A stretch of DNA of 64,000 nucleotides from JASLEW01 sp035544875 (GTDB lineage Bacteria > Acidobacteriota > Thermoanaerobaculia > Multivoradales > UBA5704). Shown here piece after piece: positions 7,745 through 15,749 of this stretch. A program made the translations under genes and the position numbers. The stretch spans positions 310,001 to 374,000 of the forward strand of contig DASZZP010000083.1 in NCBI GenBank assembly GCA_035544875.1, in the 5' to 3' direction. Within the stretch, counting starts at the first letter, position 1. Every line of letters starts with the position of its first letter. The notes beneath the pieces are model-generated. The model was not told the origin of the DNA, searched no databases, and worked only from the letters and a program-made list of their open reading frames with translations.

Positions 7745-9199
7745 CTACGAGGCGCCTTTGCCGGAGAGGACGGCGGGGATGGTCTTGAGCAGGATCTTGA
7801 CGTCGAGCATCGGCGACCACGAGTCGATGTACTCGAGATCGAGCTGGATCCAGCGGTCGAAGTCGATCTGGTTGCGGCCGCTGATCTGCCACAGGCAGGT
7901 CATGCCCGGCTTCATGGCCAGCCGCCGGCGCTGCCAGCGCTGGTAGCGCGCCACCTCCTCGGGGATCGGCGGCCGCGGTCCCACCAGGCTCATGTCGCCG
8001 CGCAGCACGTTCCAGAACTGCGGCAGCTCGTCGAGGCTGAAGCGCCGCAGGAAGCGTCCGAACCCGGTGACCCGGGGATCGCTCTTGAGCTTGAACACCG
8101 GGCCGTTCATCTCGTTGAGGTGCATGAGCTCGCGGCGGAGCTCCTCGGCGTCCTCGACCATGGTGCGGAACTTGTAGAGGGTGAAGATGCGGCCGTTCAA
8201 GCCGCAGCGGGTCTGGCGGAAGAGGACGCTGCCCCCCGAGGTCGCCTTGATCAGCAGCGCGATCGCGGCGACCACCGGCAGCGCGAGCAGCAGCACCAGC
8301 GACGAGAGGGCCACGTCGAGCAGCCGCTTGGCCATCAGCTGCAGCTGGCTGGTGGGGGTGGTGGCGAAGGAGAGCAGCGGCATCCCGTCGAGCTCCTCGA
8401 GCTCCACGCGGGCCTGGGTGTGGGGGAACAGGTTCATCGCGAAGCGGGTCCTGATCCCCTGCTCCTGGAGGCTCAGGAAGAGGTCTTCGAGGCGGTCGAG
8501 GTCGCGGCGGCTGACCGCGAAGATGACGTCGTCGATGACGTTGCGCTCGACGATGTTGGGAATGTGCTTGAGCTCGCCCAGGATTGGATAGCGGCCGGGC
8601 CAGGGGCTCTCCGGCGGATGGCCGTTGATGATGAAGCCGAGGATGCGGTAGCCCCAGAAGCGGTGGCTGTGGATCGAATCGGCGATGCGCAGCGCCGCGG
8701 CGTTGGTGCCGACAATGAGCACTGTGCGGTAGTTGAAGCCGTGCAACCGCACGTAGCGGGAGGTGAGCCGCACCGCGAGCTTCTCGGTGAGCAGCAGCAG
8801 CGTGGCCAGCGCGCCGAACAGCAGCACCCAGGCACGGCTGATCAGGTCGTTGCCGAGCAGGCGCACGTCCATCCGGCCGATGTAGAGCACCAGCAGGAAG
8901 GCGGCGGTGCCGGTTCCGCATACGCGGACGATCGCCCACGCCTCGTCGAGCAGCGGCACCGTGCGGTGGGAGCGGTAGCGGCCGGAGAGCAACAGCAGGG
9001 TCCCCCAGATCAGGAGCGCCAGGGGGAGCAGCGGCAGGTATGAGCCCAGCGGATAGAGCCGGCTCGGAAAGGCTTGCGGCACGATCCGCGGCAGGAGCGA
9101 GCTGCGCAACGAAAAAGCCAGCAGGAAGGCCAGAGAGACTAGAGCCAGATCGAGCAGAAAGATTGAAACCGCTAGGATCCGGGCTCGTTCTTTCAGCAT
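7745..9199 (-). CDS. Polyprenyl-phosphate sugar-1-phosphate transferase (WbaP/WcaJ type)
   Basis: A 484-residue initiating glycosyltransferase. Four to five N-terminal membrane helices (to about residue 140) are followed by a CoA-binding-like middle domain (VLIVGTNAAALRIADSI). The C-terminal catalytic bacterial sugar transferase domain starts at KRLLDVALSSLVLLLALP and includes LYKFRTMVEDA, FSLDELPQFWNVLRGDMSLVG and MKPGMTCLWQISGRN. It moves a hexose-1-phosphate onto undecaprenyl phosphate at the inner membrane, the first step of exopolysaccharide or O-antigen building. The ATG at 9199 is chosen because the membrane region begins just after it. It is the last gene of a six-gene minus-strand glycan block; the sugar used cannot be read. 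Confidence 0.92.
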   Translation of the reverse strand: MLKERARILAVSIFLLDLALVSLAFLLAFSLRSSLLPRIVPQAFPSRLYPLGSYLPLLPLALLIWGTLLLLSGRYRSHRTVPLLDEAWAIVRVCGTGTAAFLLVLYIGRMDVRLLGNDLISRAWVLLFGALATLLLLTEKLAVRLTSRYVRLHGFNYRTVLIVGTNAAALRIADSIHSHRFWGYRILGFIINGHPPESPWPGRYPILGELKHIPNIVERNVIDDVIFAVSRRDLDRLEDLFLSLQEQGIRTRFAMNLFPHTQARVELEELDGMPLLSFATTPTSQLQLMAKRLLDVALSSLVLLLALPVVAAIALLIKATSGGSVLFRQTRCGLNGRIFTLYKFRTMVEDAEELRRELMHLNEMNGPVFKLKSDPRVTGFGRFLRRFSLDELPQFWNVLRGDMSLVGPRPPIPEEVARYQRWQRRRLAMKPGMTCLWQISGRNQIDFDRWIQLDLEYIDSWSPMLDVKILLKTIPAVLSGKGAS

Positions 9200-9270
9200 G
9201 GATCGGATTCGGTCCCGTCTCGCCTTTTCGTCGCGGCTACTTATTCTAACGTGTGAAAGGCTTTTCCCGT

Positions 9271-10416
9271 CTATGGGGTGCCGGCATCGACGACGCGGGC
9301 TCTGTCGCTCCGCCCCGCCAGGACCGCCAGCAGCTCGGCATACTGCGCTGCGATCCGCTCCCACGAGTACAGCCGCGCCGCCCGCCGGGCGGCGGCTCGG
9401 CCCGCGTCCCGGCTGCGTTCCGGCCGCCGGCGCACCTGTTCCAGGCGCTCCGCCAGGGTGCGCGGCTCGGCGGCGTGGAAGTAGAGCGCGGTGCGGCCCG
9501 CGACCTCGCGGTTCTCGGGCGTGTCGTTGACCACGACGCAGTTGCCGTACCCCATGGCCTCGACCAGGGCGGGGTGAGTGCCGCCGACCTCGGTGGCCTG
9601 GACATAGGCGAGGGCATGCGACAGCAGCTCGCGGTACTCCTCGCCGTAGATCGGACCCGGGAAGAGGATGCGCGGATCGGCGCCGCCGGTGAAGCTGGCG
9701 ATGAACCGGCTGGCATAGGGTGCGCCGCCGACCATCACCAGGGGCAGGTCGCCGGCTACCGCGCGGTACGCCTCGGCGACCCGGTGCGGGTTGTTCTCCG
9801 GTTCGAAGCGGCTGACATAGAGGAAGAAGCTGCGCGAAGCGAGCCCCAGACGGGCGAGCGCGCCCGCCGAGTGCGGCGGGCGGGGGTCGACGCCGTAGGC
9901 GATGGGGAACGACTCGGCGCCGTAGCGCTCCAGGTAATGGCGGCGGATCACCTCTGCGTCGGTGACCAGGGCGTCGGGCAGCAGGCATGCGAGACGCTCG
10001 GAGAAGGTGTAGACGGCGCGGCCAAACGGCCCCCACTTGCGGCGGCGCCGCTCGATGCCGTCGACATGCAGCGCCACCGGGATGCCGGCGGCGCGCAGCA
10101 GCGGCACGAAGAGCGCGTTGGCGGAGTTGACGAGCAGCGCGGCGTCGAAGCCGCGCGACCCGGCGTCGAGGCAGGAGAGCAGGGTATGGATCGGAGTATC
10201 GAGGTGCTTGGTGCGCACGGTCGGCAGCACCACCAGCTCGACGCCGCGGTAGGCGGTCATGCCGCGCGGGGTCGAGTGCGAGCGGCAGTAGACCGTGACC
10301 CGGAAGCCGCGCGCCTGCAGCCGCACCGCCAGCTCCTCCATCAACGTCTCGTAGCCGCCGTAGCGGGCCGGGATGCCGCGGCTGCCGATCAGGGCGACGG
10401 CGAGCGGCCTGATCAC
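9271..10416 (-). CDS. GT4-family glycosyltransferase with DUF1972 N-terminus
   Basis: A 381-residue GT-B enzyme. The N-terminus has the rhamnosyltransferase-like DUF1972 signature (ALIGSRGIPARYGGYETL). The C-terminal half has the GT4 donor-binding features, FLYVSRFEPENNPHRVAEAY and TEVGGTHPALVEAMGYG. The GTG at 10416 is chosen as start because it overlaps the upstream gene's TGA (GTGA) and leads straight into the conserved N-terminus; the longer open frame upstream is not protein-like. It probably adds a sugar to a lipid-linked glycan on the cytoplasmic face. Donor and acceptor are unknown. Confidence 0.87.
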   Translation of the reverse strand: MIRPLAVALIGSRGIPARYGGYETLMEELAVRLQARGFRVTVYCRSHSTPRGMTAYRGVELVVLPTVRTKHLDTPIHTLLSCLDAGSRGFDAALLVNSANALFVPLLRAAGIPVALHVDGIERRRRKWGPFGRAVYTFSERLACLLPDALVTDAEVIRRHYLERYGAESFPIAYGVDPRPPHSAGALARLGLASRSFFLYVSRFEPENNPHRVAEAYRAVAGDLPLVMVGGAPYASRFIASFTGGADPRILFPGPIYGEEYRELLSHALAYVQATEVGGTHPALVEAMGYGNCVVVNDTPENREVAGRTALYFHAAEPRTLAERLEQVRRRPERSRDAGRAAARRAARLYSWERIAAQYAELLAVLAGRSDRARVVDAGTP

Positions 10417-12464
10417 AAGGGCGCTCCGTCGCGCCGGAACCAGAAGTCGAGCTCGGCCGCCGGGCGGGTCCGCCGCGCCTGGATGAGCCGCCGGCGCCGC
10501 CAGAGCTCGGCGCGGTGGCGCCACAGCCAGGCGTAGGCCGGCAGCGAGGAGCGCTCGCGCAGCAGCACGTAGAGCAGCGCCCCGAGGTCGCGTCCGGCCG
10601 TGGGCAACAAGGTGCGCAGGAAGTTGCGTCCGGTCTGATGGTAGAGCCGCAGCAGATAGCGGTTCTTGAGCGAGTGATAGTTGACCGCGGCGGGCATCGC
10701 GGCGCGGCGCTCGGGCAGGTTGAAGCGGCGGTGCTCGGCGACCGCCGCGGGCTCGTAGAGCACCTCCCAGCCGCGCTCGCGCAGCCGGAAACAGAGCTCG
10801 GCGTCCTCGCGGAAGGAGTGGAAGCGCGGATCGAAGACCTCTCCCTCAACTGCCGCGTCGAGCAGCGCCTCGCGGAAGAAGAGCGTGGCCGCCCCGCTCG
10901 CTCCGAACACCCGCTCTGGCCGTTCCCACTGCCCGCGATCGTCCTCGCCGGAGCCGCGGTCGAGATGCCGCCAGGTCGTAGTCAGGCGCATGCCGCAGGC
11001 GTCGAGGCGGCGCGGCCCGCCGCCGGGCTCGGCCGGGCGCAGCAGGCGGCCGGTGACGGCGCCTACCCGCAGCGGCGGGTGCGCCGCCCAGCGGGCGAGC
11101 AGCCGGTCGAGGTAGTCGGGCGCCGGGCGGGCGTCGGCGTTGAGACTGAGGACGAAGGGTGCCCGCGTGGCGGCAAACGCCGCGTTCATGCCGCCGGCGA
11201 AGCCCTCGTTGTGCGCCAAAGCCACGGTGCGCAGCGGCAAGCCCGCCGGCGCCAGGGCGCGAACCAGCTCGAGGCTGCCGTCGCGGCTGGCGGAGTCGAC
11301 CACCACGATCTCGAGCGGCCGGTAGAGGAGGGCGCCCACCGCGGCCAGGCAGTCAGCCAGATCGGCTGCCGAGTCGTGGGTGACCAGGCAGATGGCGACC
11401 AACGGATGGTCCGCGGCCTCCTCCCTCCTCACCGGCGGCGCTGCTTTGGCCACCGCGGGCGCCGCCACCGTGGGCGCTTCGGTCTCCGCCCCCTCTGCCG
11501 TCTCTGTCTCGCCGGCCGCGAGCTGAGCGGCCAGGCGGCGCGGCCGCCGCCACCCCGTGACCGCGCCGGCCAGCGCCGCCAGCAACCCGCGCGCCGCCTC
11601 GGCCCGTGAGGCTGCCCGCCGCGGCCGGCGCAGCGGCAGCAGCGCCAGGCGCAGCGCCAGGCCGCAGAGGAGCGCCGGGCGTACGGCCAGCGCCCAGAGG
11701 GTGCCATGGTGCTTGGCGAGGTAGCGGGTCAGGTTGCGGTAGTAGATCCAGAGGAAGGGACCGTAGCCGAGCTGGCCGACGGTGCTTGCCAGACGGTGGC
11801 GGAAGCGTGCCGGCGGCCAGTAGAGCAGCGGCAGGCCGGCCCGCCGCAGGCGCCACGCGAGGTCGACGTCCTCGAACCAGGCCGGATGGAAGCGCTCGTC
11901 GAAGCCGCCCACCGCGAGCAGCGCCTGACGGCGCAACGCCAGCGCCGCACCGGCCGGCTGCTCGATCCGCGTTCCCGGCGGCGGTTCGGTGCCCCGGCCT
12001 GGCCGCGGCGCCAGCGGCAGGGTCTGGCGCAGGCACTCCCAGGCGGAGGGGAGCCGGCGCAGCTGCCACGAGAACTGCGCTTCGCCTCCGGGCCCGGTCA
12101 GGCGCGGCGCCAGGCCGGCGGCCTCGGGGTGGGCGGCGAATCCCTCCAGCAGCCGCTCGAGCGCTCCCGGCTCCGGCGCCGCGTCGGGATTGAGAATGAG
12201 CAGCAGCGGCGCCCGGGTCAGCGCGGCGCCGGCATTGACGCCGCCGCCAAAGCCGAGGTTGCGTCCGGGCCGCAGCAGGCGAGCGGGCGCCGGCAGGGGC
12301 GGCGCCGAGCCGCTGTTGTCCACCACCAGCAGCTCGAAGCGTCGGTCGCGCGGCCACGCCGCCAGCAGCTCGCCCAGCCCCGCCTCGTCGCGCCAGTGCA
12401 CCACGATGCCCGCGAGCAGCGGGCCGTTCACCCCGCCCCCCGAGCTCGAGCTGATCTCCGCCAT
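10413..12464 (-). CDS. Fusion of two GT2-family glycosyltransferases
   Basis: A 683-residue protein with two complete GT2 domains in one chain. The first (about residues 14-250) has LLVVDNSGSAPPLP, the acidic LNPDAAPEPG motif and GGFDERFHPAWFEDVDLAWR. The second (about 380-620) has EIVVVDSASRDGS, LSLNADARPAP and FDPRFHSFREDAELCFRL. Both resemble rhamnosyltransferase-like GT2 enzymes. An Ala/Arg-rich linker with a hydrophobic patch joins them. The start at 12464 (MAEISSSSGG) is preferred over far-upstream in-frame codons because those lie inside the next gene. The fusion could build a repeating disaccharide. It overlaps the downstream GT4 gene by four bases. Confidence 0.85.
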   Translation of the reverse strand: MAEISSSSGGGVNGPLLAGIVVHWRDEAGLGELLAAWPRDRRFELLVVDNSGSAPPLPAPARLLRPGRNLGFGGGVNAGAALTRAPLLLILNPDAAPEPGALERLLEGFAAHPEAAGLAPRLTGPGGEAQFSWQLRRLPSAWECLRQTLPLAPRPGRGTEPPPGTRIEQPAGAALALRRQALLAVGGFDERFHPAWFEDVDLAWRLRRAGLPLLYWPPARFRHRLASTVGQLGYGPFLWIYYRNLTRYLAKHHGTLWALAVRPALLCGLALRLALLPLRRPRRAASRAEAARGLLAALAGAVTGWRRPRRLAAQLAAGETETAEGAETEAPTVAAPAVAKAAPPVRREEAADHPLVAICLVTHDSAADLADCLAAVGALLYRPLEIVVVDSASRDGSLELVRALAPAGLPLRTVALAHNEGFAGGMNAAFAATRAPFVLSLNADARPAPDYLDRLLARWAAHPPLRVGAVTGRLLRPAEPGGGPRRLDACGMRLTTTWRHLDRGSGEDDRGQWERPERVFGASGAATLFFREALLDAAVEGEVFDPRFHSFREDAELCFRLRERGWEVLYEPAAVAEHRRFNLPERRAAMPAAVNYHSLKNRYLLRLYHQTGRNFLRTLLPTAGRDLGALLYVLLRERSSLPAYAWLWRHRAELWRRRRLIQARRTRPAAELDFWFRRDGAPL

Positions 12465-12480
12465 GCCGGGAAAGAGGCTA

Positions 12481-13413
12481 TCAGCGCCGGCGCCCCTCGA
12501 TCTGCTCGAGCGGCAGGGCCGGAGCGCCGCGCCGAGCGAAGGCCGGCAGATGGCGCAGGGCGCGCCCCCAGCCCGCCGCGATGCCGGCCAGGCGCGGCAG
12601 GTCGGCGCGCCGCGCGGCAGCGGCGAGATCGAGCAGGTCGCGCGCCGCCATGCGCGGCAACCGCGGCCAGAAGCGCCCGCCCAGCAAGCGGGCCGCGGCC
12701 AGGTAGCGGTTGCCATAGATCAGCCGCCAGCGGCCGCGGCTGGCGCTCGCCGTGACGACGGAGGCCGAACCGGCGTGGCGAACGCGCGCGCCCGGCACGA
12801 GCAGCGCGCGGAACCCGGCGGCGCGCAGCCGGCCCGCCAACTCGGCATCCTCGTAGTAGGTGCGCAGGCGCGGATCGAAGAACGCGCCGTCCCGGGCGAC
12901 GCGGTCGAGGGCGGCGCGCCGGAAGAGCGCCGCCGTCGCCGAGACGCCGAACACCTCGCGCACCGGGCCGCCGGCAGGTGGGGCCGCCTCCCCATGGCCG
13001 ACTTGGACCGCCTGCCACCAGCGGTTCCAGGTCAGGCCGCAGCCGTCGGCGATGGCGGGCGCCGCGAGCGCCAGATTGACTCCCTGGGCCGCCGCGGCCT
13101 GCGGGTCGGCGGCGAGCGCCGCGGCGAGCGCCGCGAGCCAGCCGGGCTCGACCAGCGCATCGTCGTTGACCGTGGCCACCAGCTCGCCGGCGGCCAGCGC
13201 CAGGCCGAAGTTGGTGCCGCCGGCAAATCCGCGGTTGCACCCCGGGCGCACGACGCGGTCGGCGAGGCCGTCCGGCAGGTCGAGCGGCGCCAACGCCTGG
13301 TCGACGACCAGCAGCTCGAGCGGCGGCCCTTGCTGGCGCCGGAGCGCCTCGAGACAGGGAACCAGCCAGCGGCTGCGGCCGATCGTCGGCACCACCGCGG
13401 TGATCGTCACCAT
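12481..13413 (-). CDS. GT2-family glycosyltransferase
   Basis: A 310-residue GT-A fold enzyme with ITAVVPTIGRSRWL at the start, LLVVDQALAPLDLP, the nucleotide-sugar region CNRGFAGGTNFGLALAAGEL, a VNDDALVEPGW acidic motif, and FFDPRLRTYYEDAELAGRL in the acceptor-side region. Its ATG lies 4 bases inside the upstream membrane-protein gene's final codons (overlap 13407-13413), so the genes are coupled. It is the smaller relative of the double-GT2 gene directly downstream. Substrate is unknown; a deoxyhexosyl transferase is plausible from family resemblance. Confidence 0.86.
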   Translation of the reverse strand: MVTITAVVPTIGRSRWLVPCLEALRRQQGPPLELLVVDQALAPLDLPDGLADRVVRPGCNRGFAGGTNFGLALAAGELVATVNDDALVEPGWLAALAAALAADPQAAAAQGVNLALAAPAIADGCGLTWNRWWQAVQVGHGEAAPPAGGPVREVFGVSATAALFRRAALDRVARDGAFFDPRLRTYYEDAELAGRLRAAGFRALLVPGARVRHAGSASVVTASASRGRWRLIYGNRYLAAARLLGGRFWPRLPRMAARDLLDLAAAARRADLPRLAGIAAGWGRALRHLPAFARRGAPALPLEQIEGRRR

Positions 13414-15749
13414 GCCTGCCAACGGAGCTCGACCCGGTCGAGGATCGCGCCGTTGAGGGCGCCCGGGGGGTGCGGTCCGCGCGCGCTGACCACCAGCGGC
13501 GCGCCGGCCGGCCACGCAAAGGGTCCCAGGTTCAGCTCCTCCCAGACACGCTCTCGCCGCGGTGTCCAGCTCGCCAGGTGGCGGCCGCCGGCCGCCAGGT
13601 CGAGGGTGAACGGCACCGGCTGGTTGCGGATGAACTGCACCTCGAAGCTCAGGCGCACCTGGCGTCCGCCTGCATTGACCGGGGCGCGCAGCGATTCGCC
13701 GACCCGCAGCACCCAGCCGCCCCGGTAGCGCGTGCGCTCGATGACCCAGAGATCGGGATAGAGGTGGCCGCCGCTCTTGATCACCTGCGGGTCTTCCAGC
13801 TCGATCACGCGCGTCGGCACGCGGGCCGCGGCGAGCGGCAGGGCGGCCGCAGCGCCGAGCAGGGCGGCGACGCCGGCCAGACCGCCGCGCGCGCGCCGCC
13901 GGGCGGGCAGCCACCAGATCGCCGGCACCAGCACGAGCGCCAGCGGCGGCCAGATCCAGGTGGCTGCCCGCGGCCGCACCGAGCTGGGAAAGAACCGCGC
14001 GACGTCGGCTCCCAAGCGGCTGCTCACGAGGTCGAGCAGATGGGTGCGTCCGTCGGCAAAGTTGTAGGTCCAGCCGGGGACGGTGATCCACACCAGGGTG
14101 AGAACGCAGGTCAGCGCTCCCAGACCGGCCAGCAGCGCGCGCGCGCCTGGCCGGCGGCGGCGCGCGAGCAGCGGTGCCAGGGCCAGCCCGAAGAGCGGCA
14201 GCGCGATCAGCGCATAGCGGAAGGGCGGCGACCACCCACCGTACCATTCGAGGCGCGGCGTCACGATCAGCAGGTACGGCAGCGCCAGCAGCGCGAGATG
14301 GAGCGGCAGCGGGTGGCGCTCGGCGGCCAGCAGCAAGGCGGCCGGCAGCAGCAGGAGCCAGATCGGGGAGCAGCCGAAGAGCCCGAAGGCGGCGTCGAAG
14401 AAGAGCCCGAGCAGGCCGGTCAGGTAATCGAGCGGCGAGTGGCTCTGCGGATCGACCTCCTGCAAGGAATGGATCTTGAGCGGGTTGGCGAACAGCAGCT
14501 GATTGTGGATCAGGATACCCGCCGCCACCCCGGCGAGCAGCAGCCCCAGCACCAGCAGCGGCCGGCGCCGAGCTCCGGCCCGCCAGCAGGCCAGCCCGAA
14601 GAGCGGCGCCGCGATGAGGACGAAGCGGATCTTGACCAGCGGCAGCAGCAGGATGGTGGCGCCGATCCCCAACCACTCCGAAATGCGCCAGGAGCCGGCG
14701 GCCGCCGTGCGGTCGAGGTCGAGGATGCGGTCGAGGGCGATCATGGCGAGCAACGCCGCCGGGACCTCCACCCACACCTGGTAGGAGTAGAGCGGCAGGG
14801 GCGATGCGAAAGCGACCAGGGCATAGGCGGCGAGCTTCTCGCCGGGGCGCTGCGGGGCATAGTGGCGGCCGAGCCGCAATGTCATCCAGGCGAGCGCCGC
14901 GGCCAGTGCCGCCATGGTGGCCAGCGCGCCCGTCTTGCCCGCCAGCCGGTAGGCCGGCGCCAGGAACAGCGGCAGCAGCAGATTGTGGCGGGAATAGATC
15001 TCGCCGTGCGGGCCGACCGGGTCGCCGGGCTGCGGCGCGATCGGATGGTCCATGAAATGCCGCCAATCGCTGGCGGCATAGTTGTTGGTGAGGTCGGCAT
15101 CGCCGTCGTAGGCGAGGCTGTGGGTGATCAGCAGATTGTACGGCTCGTCGCCGTCGGGCTGGCGGTGGGCCGCCGACCAGGGGAGGATCGCCAGGTAGGC
15201 GGTCAGCGGGAGTAGGAAGAAGAGGGACGCCGGGCGGCGCGGCAAGCGCCGGCCGAGCAGCGGCCGCAGGGCGAGCAGCTGGCGCGCCAGCCGATGGGCC
15301 AGCAGCAGCAGGAAACCTGCGGCGACGACCTCGGCGGCCGCCGCCAGCCCGAGCCGCGGGCGGGCGAAGACCAGCAGCAGCAGCAGCGCCAGGGCGGCAA
15401 GCTCGATCGCCGTGCCCCGGCGCCCCAGCCGCCGTCCGCCCAGGCGCGCGCTCCAGGCGGCAATCTGTGCGAACGCCGCCAGCAACACCGGCAGGATGAG
15501 GAGGGTGTCATGGAACGGGTCGCTCGACGGCAGCAGCTGCAGCTGCACCTTGGCGGCGAGCGCGGCGGCGGCGGCGCTCGCCGCCAAGATGCCGCAGGTG
15601 GCGAGCCACGCCCGCGCCGGAGGCGTGGCGGCCGGCACGGCAGCTGCCAGAGCCAGGGGAGTCGGGAGAGCTGGAGGAGCCGGAGGAGTCGGCGGCGCCG
15701 TCGGCGCCTGGGGAAGCGCCGAAGGCGCTTCGCCGCCGGGACGCGTCAC
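13407..15749 (-). CDS. Large polytopic membrane protein of a glycan locus (GT-C-like?)
   Basis: A 780-residue protein with about ten or more hydrophobic helices between residues 40 and 620, and a C-terminal soluble beta-rich domain (about 630-780, ending VELRWQAW). The first loop after the early helices contains an acidic Q-P-D-G-D-E-P-Y motif, and Asp/Glu in the first periplasmic loop is typical of GT-C enzymes that use lipid-linked sugars. The start is the GTG at 15749 overlapping the previous gene's TGA. I cannot name a family with confidence. Position at the head of a glycosyltransferase block supports a role in glycan transfer or export. Confidence 0.6.
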   Translation of the reverse strand: MTRPGGEAPSALPQAPTAPPTPPAPPALPTPLALAAAVPAATPPARAWLATCGILAASAAAAALAAKVQLQLLPSSDPFHDTLLILPVLLAAFAQIAAWSARLGGRRLGRRGTAIELAALALLLLLVFARPRLGLAAAAEVVAAGFLLLLAHRLARQLLALRPLLGRRLPRRPASLFFLLPLTAYLAILPWSAAHRQPDGDEPYNLLITHSLAYDGDADLTNNYAASDWRHFMDHPIAPQPGDPVGPHGEIYSRHNLLLPLFLAPAYRLAGKTGALATMAALAAALAWMTLRLGRHYAPQRPGEKLAAYALVAFASPLPLYSYQVWVEVPAALLAMIALDRILDLDRTAAAGSWRISEWLGIGATILLLPLVKIRFVLIAAPLFGLACWRAGARRRPLLVLGLLLAGVAAGILIHNQLLFANPLKIHSLQEVDPQSHSPLDYLTGLLGLFFDAAFGLFGCSPIWLLLLPAALLLAAERHPLPLHLALLALPYLLIVTPRLEWYGGWSPPFRYALIALPLFGLALAPLLARRRRPGARALLAGLGALTCVLTLVWITVPGWTYNFADGRTHLLDLVSSRLGADVARFFPSSVRPRAATWIWPPLALVLVPAIWWLPARRRARGGLAGVAALLGAAAALPLAAARVPTRVIELEDPQVIKSGGHLYPDLWVIERTRYRGGWVLRVGESLRAPVNAGGRQVRLSFEVQFIRNQPVPFTLDLAAGGRHLASWTPRRERVWEELNLGPFAWPAGAPLVVSARGPHPPGALNGAILDRVELRWQAW

